From G965247265 sp965247265 (lineage in GTDB: Bacteria; Pseudomonadota; Gammaproteobacteria; UBA4575): DNA of 64,000 bases. This document shows, piece after piece, positions 1 through 9,395 of the stretch. The notes beneath the pieces were generated by a model. That model had not been told where the DNA came from. It was given only the letters and a program-made list of their open reading frames with translations, and searched no databases. The stretch covers positions 2,108,001 through 2,172,000 of the forward strand of contig OZ252002.1 in the NCBI GenBank assembly GCA_965247265.1, read 5' to 3'. Both the position numbers and the translations under genes were made by a program. Each line of letters starts with the position of its first letter. Position 1 is the first letter of the stretch.

Positions 1-1272
1 TCTTTTAACTTTTCCTCAGCACTTTTCCTATCAATAGCGTTGTCATATATATCTTTAATTGGACCGCTAGCTAGAGTGTCTTTACGTTCTTGTAAACTCG
101 CAGGCCCCATTCTTGACTCAGGAGGACGGATTTTTGTCTGTTGAACAATTGTAGGAATCCCTTCATCATTCAGTACAAACACTAGCGCTTCACCGACACC
201 CAACTTTGTTATAACTTTCACGACATCAATGGCTGGATTTTCCCTAAATGTAGTGGCAGCCGCTTTAACTGCTTTTTTATCTCGAGGTGTATAGGCTCGC
301 AAAGCATGCTGTATCCGATTGCCTAATTGCCCAAGTACTTCATCCGGAATATCAACGGGGTTTTGCGTAACAAAATAAATACCAACCCCTTTTGAGCGAA
401 TCAGACGTACGACTTGCTCTATCTTTTGAGTAAGCGCTTTTGGCACATCTTTAAATAAAAGATGTGCCTTATCAAAGAAAAACACCAATTTTGGTTTATC
501 AGGATCACCAATTTCTGGAAGCTCTTCAAATAACTCTGACAAAAGCCAGAGTAAGAATGTTGAATACAAACGAGGATTTTGCATCAACTCATTTGCAGCA
601 AATAAATTGATATAGCCATTTCCATCATCAGTCATTCGCATTAGATCTGATAACTCTAATGTTGACTCGCCAAAAAAGTTTTTAGCGCCCTGCTGCTCTA
701 ACACTAATAACCTTCTTTGAATTGCGCCTACTGATTGTTTGCTTACTTTTCCATATTCAGTAGTTAATGCTGATGAATTTTCACCTACATAGCTCAGCAT
801 TGACCTTAAGTCTTTAAGATCTAATAGCAGTAAGCCTTCGTCATCAGCCAATTTGAATACAATGTTTAACACACCTTCTTGTGTGTCATTTAGCTCAAGC
901 AAACGTGAAAGCCATTAAAGGACCCATCTCCGATACAGTGGTGCAAACTGGGTGCCCTTGATTACCAAAGATATCCCAAAATATTGTGGGGAATCCGCGT
1001 GGCGTATAATTTCCCACACCTGTTTCTGTCGCACGCTGTATCAATTTGGGTTTTGCTTCAATGGCTTGACTTATACCGCTCAAATCTCCCTTTATACCTG
1101 AGGCAAATACAGGTACGCCTAACTGAGAAAACCCTTCAGCCAGAATTTGCAACGTTATTGTTTTCCCAGTGCCAGTAGCGCCTGCTATCAGCCCATGCCG
1201 ATTAGCACGATTAAGCAAAAGCGTTTGCACAACCTCGCTTCCCCCAACTATGACGGATTGTTTGGTAGCCAA
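1..1272 (-). pseudogene. HerA-like/DUF853 ATPase (YjgR type), frameshifted, 3' end outside window
   Basis: P-loop ATPase of the DUF853/YjgR branch of HerA-FtsK helicase-like proteins; cellular role poorly defined. The N-terminus has the Walker A motif GATGTGKT (about residue 31), then KGDLSG and the family motif SEMGPL. At about 912-913 an extra C moves the frame: after MGPLM the first frame stops within seven codons, while the other frame continues as LSRLLELNDTQEG and on through LLLLDLKDL and the Walker B-like region LVFFFDKAHLLF to the window edge. One base removed would restore an uninterrupted protein. It is either a real frameshift mutation or a sequencing error. The gene runs off the left end, so its C-terminus is not seen. 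Confidence 0.8.
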
Positions 1273-1568
1273 TAGAGTAGAATATTATCTAATTAATTAT
1301 GTATGAATTCACGTATATTCATGAATTTGCAGCATGTCGCCCCAATGTGGCACTTAATACGAATCTCATAAGCAAATGATAACAAGTAAAATATAGTCCT
1401 TACAATCAATTGTTTACGAATATATACTGTGTTACAAACTAGAAATTGGCAGACCCGTTACTTGCAGGAATTTTATTACTTCCAGTGAGATAATATACTC
1501 TAGTTACATAACACCAATAATACTAAGTTTAATTTCAACACAACGTTGCACTTCATGATGATTGAAAA
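1273..1568. other. Intergenic region between divergent genes
   Basis: AT-rich spacer of about 300 bases between the HerA-like gene (leftward) and prc (rightward). It must hold both promoters. I saw no clear hairpin, repeat or operator in it. Confidence 0.5.
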
Positions 1569-3662
1569 ATGGACGTCTCAATCTTAATCTATAAAATGAC
1601 TAAATTATTACATAATACAATTGTAACAATTGTTGCATGCGCTTGTGCAATTTCAATTTCTTACGCGAGCACTACTTCTAACCTACTTCCAGAAAACAAG
1701 CATAATCAAACAACTAAACTCATTACTCATTTTTTAGACAAGTACCATTATAAAGACTTTAATATAAATAATAATTTATCGAATGATATTTTAGATGCTT
1801 ATCTAGAGTCACTAGATCCTAATAAGAGCTATTTTTATCAAAAAGATATTGATAGCTTTCAAAAATTTCGATTTAAACTTGATGACGCGCTAACACGTCC
1901 TGAGTTAAATGCCCCCTATCAAATTTTTAGGCTATATCAAGCGCGGGTAGATGAACGTGTGCTACATACATTAGAGCTTTTGAATAATAATTTTAATTTC
2001 ACCATTAATGAAAATCTAATTATCGAGCGAGACGATCAAGGCTGGGTAACTAGTGAAACAGAGCTGAACGAAATTTGGAGAAAGCGTGTCAAGAATGACG
2101 TACTTTCGTTAAAACTCTCAGACAAATCGCCAGAAGAAATAAAGGAAACATTAGAAAAGCGATATAAAGCGATTGCTAAGCGTAGTCAACAAGTCGATGC
2201 CGAAGACGTATATCAATTGTTTATTAATTCATTTGCGAGCACGCTCGAGCCACACACTAGCTATTTGTCTCCGAGAAACTCTGAAAACTTCGAAATTAGA
2301 ATGAGCTTATCTCTTGAAGGCATCGGTGCACTACTTCGAACTGATGGAGAATATACATTAGTAGAAAGAGTGATTCCTGGCGGCCCTGCTGATTTAAGCG
2401 ATCTTCTTCATGCCTCGGATCGGATAGTTGGAATTGCCCAACAAAATGAAAAACAATTTAAATATGTTGTTGGTTGGAAGCTAGAAGATGTCGTCAATTT
2501 AATACGAGGGGCAAAAGGAACAGTTGTAAAACTACAACTTTTACCAGGTAGCAAAGGTAAAGCTTCAAAAATAAAGGAAATCAGCATAACGCGTGACAAA
2601 GTAAAACTTGAAGAACAAGCTGCCAAAAGTGAAATTATTGAAATCAGTGATGATAATAGTATTTATAAAATTGGTGTAATTGATATTCCAACTTTTTATA
2701 TAGATTTTACAGCATATCAACGTGGTGATAATAATTACCGCAGCACCACACGAGATGTTGATAAATTAATTCATGAATTTAATAATAAAACCATTGATGC
2801 ATTAATTTTGGATTTGCGTGGAAATGGTGGCGGGTCATTAACAGAAGCTACACAGTTAACCGGCCTTTTTATTGATAAAGGACCCATCGTGCAAGTACAA
2901 GATTCAAGTGGACATATTGAAGTGCACCATGACCGCGACGCTAACGTCTCTTACGAGGGTCCTTTAGTTGTCTTAGTAGATCGATTAAGTGCATCTGCAT
3001 CAGAAATTGTGGCCAGCGCCATACAAGATTACCAACGTGGCTTAGTGGTTGGAGAAACTACATTTGGAAAAGGGACAGTCCAACAATTAGTCGATTTAAA
3101 TAATTTTGGATCAAATGATGAATATAAGCTTGGTCATCTGAAAGCGACTATTGCCCAATATTTTCGAATAAATGGTGGCAGCACACAATACCGTGGTGTA
3201 ATTCCCGATATTGATTTTCTGACTATTTTTGATGGCGAAAAATACGGGGAACGCGCATTAAAGAATGCATTGCCATGGAGTTCTATTTCTTCGCTAAATC
3301 ACACCATTGGACCTGTCAATGAACAAGTAATTAATAATACTGCAATAATGCATCAATCAAGAATCACATCAAATAAAAGTTTCAATTCTTTGTGTGAGAT
3401 AATGCAACTTGATTTTGCATATAGAGACAAAAATTCTATATCCTTACTAGAATCTGCTAGAAAAAAGGAATATAAAACTTTTGAAGACACACGATCTTCT
3501 TATGAGAAAGTTTTAAAAAATACCAAACAAAATCTAAACATTTCTGATGACAGTGAAGAATTCAGCGACGTATTACTTGATGAGACTGCACATATCGCTT
3601 CCGATTTAGCTAAATTTTTAAAATCTAAAAATTCAAGTTCTTTTGTAGAGCGAAATCACTAA
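1569..3662 (+). CDS. prc: Carboxy-terminal processing (tail-specific) protease Prc, S41 family
   Basis: Periplasmic serine protease that degrades proteins with nonpolar C-termini and trims envelope proteins. The 697-residue product has a signal peptide (hydrophobic stretch ending near SISYA), an N-terminal helical region with the family motif SLDPNKSYF, a PDZ domain around residues 230-330 (SLEGIGALL), and the S41 catalytic core: LRGNGGG, then SASASEIVA with the nucleophilic Ser, and FGKGTVQ with the catalytic Lys about 25 residues later. Length fits Tsp/Prc. An internal ATG at 1596 (MTKLLHN) would give a tidier signal peptide than the ATG at 1569; neither has a strong ribosome binding site. 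Nothing suggests an operon with the following convergent gene. Confidence 0.93.
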   Translation: MDVSILIYKMTKLLHNTIVTIVACACAISISYASTTSNLLPENKHNQTTKLITHFLDKYHYKDFNINNNLSNDILDAYLESLDPNKSYFYQKDIDSFQKFRFKLDDALTRPELNAPYQIFRLYQARVDERVLHTLELLNNNFNFTINENLIIERDDQGWVTSETELNEIWRKRVKNDVLSLKLSDKSPEEIKETLEKRYKAIAKRSQQVDAEDVYQLFINSFASTLEPHTSYLSPRNSENFEIRMSLSLEGIGALLRTDGEYTLVERVIPGGPADLSDLLHASDRIVGIAQQNEKQFKYVVGWKLEDVVNLIRGAKGTVVKLQLLPGSKGKASKIKEISITRDKVKLEEQAAKSEIIEISDDNSIYKIGVIDIPTFYIDFTAYQRGDNNYRSTTRDVDKLIHEFNNKTIDALILDLRGNGGGSLTEATQLTGLFIDKGPIVQVQDSSGHIEVHHDRDANVSYEGPLVVLVDRLSASASEIVASAIQDYQRGLVVGETTFGKGTVQQLVDLNNFGSNDEYKLGHLKATIAQYFRINGGSTQYRGVIPDIDFLTIFDGEKYGERALKNALPWSSISSLNHTIGPVNEQVINNTAIMHQSRITSNKSFNSLCEIMQLDFAYRDKNSISLLESARKKEYKTFEDTRSSYEKVLKNTKQNLNISDDSEEFSDVLLDETAHIASDLAKFLKSKNSSSFVERNH

Positions 3663-3664
3663 TT

Positions 3665-4846
3665 CTACGTTAATTGACTAAAAATTCTAAACCCGGCAAC
3701 GTACGTTCCAATTGCCGACCCTAATGAACTCAACAGAAATATCAATAAAATTCTTGCAACTCTGTTTTTGCGCCACCCCATTAGTGTAGATGTATCTTTA
3801 CGCAACTCTCCAAAATCTTTAACTGTTGGCTTACGAATAAATATTTCGACAGCTGCAGTCACCATGCCTGCTCCAATAGTTGGATTAAGAGATGTAATAG
3901 GAGCTGCCACAAATGCTGTGGCTATTGTGATGAGATGCGCGCCAGCAATTGCGGCACCAAATGCCGACAAACTCCCATTAATTACCACCCACTGCCATAT
4001 TAAATGCCATCCCAGCTCAGGACTTTTCTTAAAGCCAAGATAAAACCCTACGCATATTAGTGCAACAATTACCCATGGGATAAATTTAAACCAAGATCTT
4101 TTATGTGGGATTGTATCTAATTCTGCAATTACAGAATTTGGATTGAAGCCTTTATTTTTAAGATACTGTGACATGCCTTTTACGTGCCCTGCTCCTACTA
4201 CTGCAAGAATATTTTTAGCTTTATTCTCCTCAGTGGTTTTAAATAATTTTGCAGCCATGTATTTGTCACGCTCATCAATGAGTGGCTTAAATAAATCTTC
4301 TGCTTCTTCAGAAAACTGTGTAAACGTTGTTTCTAAAATATCGCCACTTTTAAGCTTTTCTATTTCTTCTTCAGTGACTTTTTCACGCGACAAGACACTG
4401 GTAAGTAAACCCGCAACTAAATATATTCGTTTCCAAAATGGAACATTATGGTATACGCGTTTAAGTGTTGTACCTACTTCTCGATCGATCAGGACTATTG
4501 GTATGTTAAGCATCTTTGCTTCTATGATTGCTGTTTTCATTTCTACACCTGGCTCAATACCCAATTGTTCAGCAATTCTTTGCTGATAAGCGCCCAATGC
4601 TAAGCTTGCTATCACCATACTGGCTTTTCCTTGGCGTATTACGTCGAATAGATCCATCTCCGCCAATAGACTGGGGCGCATAATCGAGTTGTACCGGCTT
4701 TGGCATAGCTCAATACATACCACATCAAATTCTTCAGACTGAACCAGCTCTTTAACTGCTTCGGCACTCGCTCTCGATACATGTGCAGTACCCAGTATAG
4801 TTAATTTGCTCTCGTCTATAGAAAGCGATTGAGTTGGTTCCATCAC
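3665..4846 (-). CDS. TraB/PrgY family membrane protein
   Basis: Belongs to the TraB family (named for pheromone shutdown in enterococci and related to GumN/TIKI putative metalloproteases); its role in proteobacteria is unknown. The 393-residue protein begins with the diagnostic GTAHVS motif at about residues 19-24, followed by VCIELCQSRY, and has a second family signature VVGAGHVKGM near residue 215. The C-terminal third contains several membrane segments (WVIVALICVGFYLGF, a glycine/alanine-rich pair, and ILLIFLLSSLGSAIG), so the catalytic-like domain is anchored in the inner membrane. It ends two bases from the stop of prc, convergent with it. Start ATG at 4846; MMEPTQ offers a second ATG one codon later. 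Confidence 0.88.
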   Translation of the reverse strand: MMEPTQSLSIDESKLTILGTAHVSRASAEAVKELVQSEEFDVVCIELCQSRYNSIMRPSLLAEMDLFDVIRQGKASMVIASLALGAYQQRIAEQLGIEPGVEMKTAIIEAKMLNIPIVLIDREVGTTLKRVYHNVPFWKRIYLVAGLLTSVLSREKVTEEEIEKLKSGDILETTFTQFSEEAEDLFKPLIDERDKYMAAKLFKTTEENKAKNILAVVGAGHVKGMSQYLKNKGFNPNSVIAELDTIPHKRSWFKFIPWVIVALICVGFYLGFKKSPELGWHLIWQWVVINGSLSAFGAAIAGAHLITIATAFVAAPITSLNPTIGAGMVTAAVEIFIRKPTVKDFGELRKDTSTLMGWRKNRVARILLIFLLSSLGSAIGTYVAGFRIFSQLT

Positions 4847-4919
4847 GTGAAAATTAAGGACTTGTTATTAACAATAATTATGAATATTAAAATTTACAGT
4901 TTTATTCAAAGCACGACAA

Positions 4920-5276
4920 CTAATCGTATTCATTATACTTTTTAGAACTGCCTTTAACTTTTTCAATCGGGTATCGCTTGTCATTGAGTTCCATCTTGCG
5001 CTTAGTCACTTCCATTAAATCAATATCTAATTGATCAGTAATTCGTAACAAAAATATAAATATATCTGCAAGCTCAAAGGCTACAGCAGCTTGGCGTTGA
5101 GGTGAGAGCTTTTCGCTTTGTTTTTCTGTCATCCACTGAAAATTTTCAAGTAGTTCAGCTGCTTCAACTGATAGCGCCATAGCTAAATTTTTTGGGCTAT
5201 GAAATTGCTCCCAATCTCGTACCTGTGCAAATATTTTTAGCTTAGACTTGAGTTCTTCAATTGCAGGTTCACTCAT
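4920..5276 (-). CDS. MazG-like nucleotide pyrophosphohydrolase
   Basis: 118-residue all-alpha NTP pyrophosphatase of the MazG/RS21-C6 (dCTPase-like) superfamily, expected to hydrolyse noncanonical nucleoside triphosphates to monophosphates. Visible motifs: FHSPKNLAMALSVEAAEL (helix with the EAAEL metal-binding glutamates), then FELADIFIFLLRI supplying the second E..D pair, and a C-terminal NDKRYP typical of the dCTP pyrophosphatase branch. The ATG overlaps the stop codon of the upstream YihY-like gene by one base (TAATG), indicating translational coupling and one transcript running leftward. Confidence 0.88.
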   Translation of the reverse strand: MSEPAIEELKSKLKIFAQVRDWEQFHSPKNLAMALSVEAAELLENFQWMTEKQSEKLSPQRQAAVAFELADIFIFLLRITDQLDIDLMEVTKRKMELNDKRYPIEKVKGSSKKYNEYD

Positions 5277-6649
5277 TATGTAGAATCCTTATCTGTAGCA
5301 GAGTTCTTTTCATTGTTGAGCGATTTATTATGCTCATGCACTAATTCCTTAATCGTCATGCTGCCCATCACTTTATTATAATGCTGATCAATACTGGTTA
5401 ATAACGAATTTGTTGTAGAGAAAGTTTGATTCAGAAATGAATTAATATGACTATTAGGTTTTGGTTCACGTACAGTATCTATAACTGTTTTCAAGGTTAA
5501 TTCACTTAACGGTAGTGCGGGACTATACGCAGGAAAATCCTCATCTGCCTTTAACAACAGCCCGTTCGATAAAAATAGATCTAATTGATATTCGATTGAA
5601 TCCTTAGGTAGTTTTAGCATATCGACCAATTCATTTACAAAAACTGGCATTTTATTTTCGTAGTATCGTTGCCCAATTACTGTCATAAGTTCCAATGCTA
5701 GCTCTTCTTTCTGCCGATTTGTTAATGAATGCTCCTGTTTATAAATAGACAATGATTCAGGATACTGTTTATAAAATGCAACACTTGAACCCACCAATAA
5801 TATTAACCAGCTCCACCATAACCAAATCATAAATAAAAATATAAACGCAAAACTAGAATAGATTGCAGTATATTGTGAAGACATAGACGACGAAATTCCT
5901 GCGGCAAACACCCATTCAATTGTTTGCCATAAAATACCAGCCACGATTCCACCCGTAATTGCTGGAACTGGTTTTACTTTAGTATTTGGAATAAATAAAT
6001 ATGTAAACGTAAATGCTGCAATGATTAGTAAATATGGAACCAACTTTGTTCCAAACCTTATTAGCGTACCAAAAGGCTCAATTGAGATAATGGCTTGAAC
6101 AACAAGTGTGTTCATAGCAGTGCCTGTTACTGCAATGGCTATTAATACCAAAACCGGCCCTACCATAATCACACTCAGATAGTTGCTAAATCTCCTAATT
6201 AAAGAGCCAGTTTGGTACACTTTCCACGTATAGTTAAATGCATACTCGATTTTTTGAATCAGCCTAACAATAATCCAAAGCAACAGGAATAAACCAATTC
6301 CGCCGAGTGCACCTACATCCACATTATCGACAAAACCGGTAATATTTACTGCAATTTCATTGCCCTAATCATCTAAAGGCTCTAGATAATTTTGTAGCAG
6401 AGGCTCCAATCGATTATGCACACCGAATGTCTTCATGATAGAAAAAATTACGGCAATTAAGGGTACTATTGATAATACTGTTGTAAATACCAAACTCATG
6501 GCACGTAAATTTAACTGGCCATCCATAAATTCCACGACCATGATATAAATAAAGCGAAAAATTCCTAATATCCACGCTTTCCACCAAGCGCATTCACTTA
6601 AATCTGCTTCCCAGATTATTGCTTTTAATTTTTCTAAAAATGATTGCAT
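5276..6649 (-). pseudogene. YihY/BrkB family inner-membrane protein interrupted by an in-frame amber stop
   Basis: YihY/BrkB (formerly 'ribonuclease BN') integral membrane protein. The N-terminal part (from ATG 6649) covers the family region ending LEPLLQNYLEPLDD, where a TAG stops translation at 6365-6367. The reading frame is open directly after it (GNEIAVNITGFVDNVDVGAL) and carries six-helix core segments such as FIFLFMIWLWWSWLILL, then a C-terminal winged-helix-like extension (residues about 330-440) typical of longer gammaproteobacterial members. A GTG at 6322 could restart translation but would lose the first helix. A single C-to-T or A-to-T change at one codon explains the break, with no frameshift. 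Next gene downstream is coupled by a one-base overlap. Confidence 0.85.
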
Positions 6650-6798
6650 TAGGCTGTATTAAGTAACTTACCTATTTTGATCTCAAAATTGTATCAGATA
6701 CCTTGTTGGCAAGTTAAAAACAAGCCAAAACTCATAGTTTATTAATAGTTGGCTTAATTTATAGAATAAAAGGAATAATAAAAAAATGAGTATGGCTA

Positions 6799-7584
6799 TT
6801 ACAATCCAGAACAAGCAGAGCATTTAGGATCTTTACGAATTTTGACCGTATGCCATTCCATATTTAAGGCGTCAATTAAAAGCAATTTGTTGAGTAATTT
6901 GTCACCCCTATTGATTATTAATTTTATCACTTCTGTTGCTTGAATACAGCCAATCAACCCCACTACCGATCCAAGTACTCCAGTTTGCGCACAACTTTCT
7001 TCAAGTTCTCCTTGGTTTGGATAAAGACATTGATAGCAAGCACTATTATTTTGCATAGAAAAAACTGTCACCTGGCCTTCAAATCGGATTGCTGCGCCCA
7101 CAACAAGTGGTGTTTTTAGATTTACACACGCTAAATTTATTGCAAATCGAGCAGTAAAATTATCTGTTGCATCAACCACAACATCTGCATTTTTAACTTC
7201 TTCTTCAAGCTCAAATTTATTTAATACTCTATTTAATGTTCGTACATTGATATTAGGGTTCAGTTCGCCTATTGAATGTATTGCTGATTGTACTTTTTCT
7301 TGTCCAAGATTTTTTGTCTTATGGATAATTTGTCTTTGTAAATTTGATAAATCAACCACATCTGGATCTACAACTGTCATTTCTCCAACACCGCTTGCTG
7401 CTAAATACATTGCAATGGGAGAACCCAGTCCGCCGACCCCAAATAATAAAACTTTTGAGCGAAGTAGTTTTTGTTGGCCATGAATATCAATCTGGGGCAA
7501 CATAATCTGACGACTATAACGAAGTAAATCGTCATCGCTCAATTCATCTTCTTTAAATAGTGGCGCCATGTTTAATTCCATCAT
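6799..7584 (-). CDS. moeB: Molybdopterin-synthase adenylyltransferase MoeB (HesA/MoeB/ThiF family)
   Basis: E1-like enzyme that adenylates the C-terminal glycine of the sulfur-carrier subunit MoaD; ThiF/HesA homologues do the same for ThiS, so the carrier is inferred. The 261-residue protein starts with LLRYSRQIMLPQ, has the nucleotide-binding loop GVGGLGSP, the LQRQIIH motif, the DATDNF aspartate region, and two CxxC zinc ligand pairs (CYQC near residue 188 and CSAC at the C-terminus). A DUF1244 gene lies 12 bases upstream in the same orientation, and mobA/mobB are just beyond on the opposite strand, which favours the molybdenum-cofactor role. Confidence 0.88.
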   Translation of the reverse strand: MMELNMAPLFKEDELSDDDLLRYSRQIMLPQIDIHGQQKLLRSKVLLFGVGGLGSPIAMYLAASGVGEMTVVDPDVVDLSNLQRQIIHKTKNLGQEKVQSAIHSIGELNPNINVRTLNRVLNKFELEEEVKNADVVVDATDNFTARFAINLACVNLKTPLVVGAAIRFEGQVTVFSMQNNSACYQCLYPNQGELEESCAQTGVLGSVVGLIGCIQATEVIKLIINRGDKLLNKLLLIDALNMEWHTVKIRKDPKCSACSGL

Positions 7585-7596
7585 TGCTGCATAATT

Positions 7597-7911
7597 TTAT
7601 TCTTTACGCTTCGCTTCGCCTTCAGAAAATGTCTTCATCTGTTCAGGTGTTGCCTCTTTCAAATATTTAGATTTCCATTCAGAGTAAGGCATCCCATAGA
7701 TTAATTCTCTGGCTTGTTCATACTCCATTGAAATTCCTTTTCCTTCAGCAGCCGCTACATACCACTTTGATAAACAATTTCTGCAAAAATCAGCTAAATT
7801 CATCAAATCTATATTTTGAACCTCTGTTTTAGCTCGCAAATGCTCAACTAACCTTCTGTATACGGCAGCTTCGATTTCAATTCTGTCTTGCTCACCCATC
7901 TGATTACTCAT
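7597..7911 (-). CDS. DUF1244 family protein
   Basis: 104-residue soluble protein matching the DUF1244 family, conserved in proteobacteria and without an assigned function. Recognisable family stretches: EAAVYRRLVEHL, then LADFCRNCLSKWY with two cysteines, and IYGMPYSEWKSKY. No signal peptide or membrane segment. It lies 12 bases upstream of moeB in the same direction and divergent from mobA, so it is probably co-transcribed with moeB; whether it takes part in cofactor synthesis is unknown. Confidence 0.88.
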   Translation of the reverse strand: MSNQMGEQDRIEIEAAVYRRLVEHLRAKTEVQNIDLMNLADFCRNCLSKWYVAAAEGKGISMEYEQARELIYGMPYSEWKSKYLKEATPEQMKTFSEGEAKRKE

Positions 7912-7991
7912 TTTAAACTCCTCAAATAAAACAATTTACAACATTATATTTATTTTTTCTGGTATGTTTCAGCTTAACCCTAAAATAATCA

Positions 7992-8594
7992 ATGACTAAA
8001 TATTTTATTGAAAATGTATCAGCAGTGATATTAGCTGGCGGTAAAGCAAGACGCATGGGTGGCCAAGATAAAGGCTTAATCGAAATTGCTGGCAAACCAA
8101 TGATTGCCCATGTGATCAATAACTTGCAAAACCAAGTGTCTGAGATTTTGATTAATGCGAATCGAAATTTAAAGATATATGAAAAATACGGATATAAAGT
8201 CTTCCCAGACCAATTAGATAATTATCAAGGCCCTTTAGCAGGAATCGCATCGGCCATGAATAATGCATCTCATAATTTTCTATGCACCTGCCCTTGCGAT
8301 GGGCCGTTAATCCCCAATGATCTTGTAGCGCGTCTATTTTCTGAAATGCTTAATCAAAATAGCGATATTTGCGTTGCCCATGATGGCGAGCGTATACAGC
8401 CTATTTATGCATTAATGAATTGCAATTTACATTCAGACTTAAATAAATATTTAAATAGTGGAAAGCGCAAAATTGATCATTGGTATGCTCAACACAATCT
8501 TGTCGAGGTTGACTTCAGCGATAAGAAAGAATGCTTTATAAATGTAAACACGCGTAATGATCTAAGCAACCTACCACAGCAACTATTAAACTAA
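7992..8594 (+). CDS. mobA: Molybdenum cofactor guanylyltransferase MobA
   Basis: Transfers GMP from GTP to molybdopterin-Mo, giving the bis-MGD cofactor used by DMSO-reductase family enzymes. The 200-residue protein shows the nucleotidyltransferase signature VILAGGKARRMGGQDKG, then LDNYQGPLAGIASA and the metal-binding CPCDGPLIP. Length is normal for MobA. It is followed seven bases later by mobB in the same direction, a standard mobAB pair. Confidence 0.93.
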   Translation: MTKYFIENVSAVILAGGKARRMGGQDKGLIEIAGKPMIAHVINNLQNQVSEILINANRNLKIYEKYGYKVFPDQLDNYQGPLAGIASAMNNASHNFLCTCPCDGPLIPNDLVARLFSEMLNQNSDICVAHDGERIQPIYALMNCNLHSDLNKYLNSGKRKIDHWYAQHNLVEVDFSDKKECFINVNTRNDLSNLPQQLLN

Positions 8595-8601
8595 TTTCCT
8601 T

Positions 8602-9138
8602 ATGGAAAAAATAAAATTCATTAAACCAATTATTGGTCTATGCGCCTATAGCGGATCGGGAAAAACAACGTTACTAGAAAAGCTAATTCCCATTTTTACT
8701 GCTTATAGGCTTAAGGTGGCTGTTATCAAACACGCACATCACACTTTTGATATCGATCACCCTGAAAAAGACAGTTATAAAATCAGGAAAGCGGGTGCTC
8801 AGCAAATTCTGATCTCCTCTCAAAATCGCTGGGCACTTATTCATGAAAATGTGTCAGAAAACGCCGAATTATCCATTGAAGAAGCTTTAAATCAGATCAA
8901 CATCGAAAATATTGATTTCATCATTGTTGAAGGATTTAAAGACTCACCAATCCCCAAGATTGAAATTCATCGGCCTGAATTAGGCAAGCCACTCATTTCA
9001 AACAGTGATGCCCATGTAATAGCCATAGCCACCGATAATATGGAAAAAACGCATTCTTCCCTTCCATTACTCGACCTCAATGACGCAGCAATAATCGCAA
9101 AGTTTATTAAGGATTATATATCCCGATACAGCGCATAA
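8602..9138 (+). CDS. mobB: Molybdopterin-guanine dinucleotide biosynthesis protein MobB
   Basis: GTP-binding P-loop protein that assists MobA. The 178-residue product has the Walker A motif YSGSGKTTLLEKL at residues 17-29, then VAVIKHAHH, IDHPEKDSYKIRKAGA and the late motif FIIVEGFKDSPIPKIEI, all characteristic of MobB. It starts seven bases after the mobA stop codon, so the two genes form an operon. The presence of mobAB implies at least one bis-MGD enzyme elsewhere in the genome. Confidence 0.93.
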   Translation: MEKIKFIKPIIGLCAYSGSGKTTLLEKLIPIFTAYRLKVAVIKHAHHTFDIDHPEKDSYKIRKAGAQQILISSQNRWALIHENVSENAELSIEEALNQINIENIDFIIVEGFKDSPIPKIEIHRPELGKPLISNSDAHVIAIATDNMEKTHSSLPLLDLNDAAIIAKFIKDYISRYSA

Positions 9139-9308
9139 ATGATCAGTACTCAGTTCTCCACTGAAGAATACAAAAATGTTATAATTCAAGCATATAATGA
9201 TGCTTAAATGCCGGCTAAATAATTCAAAAGGCATATATTATACAAAGAAACACAATAAGTTGCTCTTTGTATGTAATCTAACTTATTAAATTTAAGTAAG
9301 GTCACAAC

Positions 9309-9330
9309 ATCTCCTTAACATCTAGGAGAT
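9309..9330. other. Small stem-loop in the gltA leader
   Basis: A 7-bp perfect inverted repeat (ATCTCCT / AGGAGAT, 8-base loop) about 65 bases upstream of gltA. There is no T-run after it, so it does not look like a terminator; it may be a leader structure or chance. Confidence 0.3.
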
Positions 9331-9395
9331 AGGATCTATTGGCTAGCTATTTCGTTAGTTGTGATTAATTTTTATACAAATTCAGGAGAATTTAA

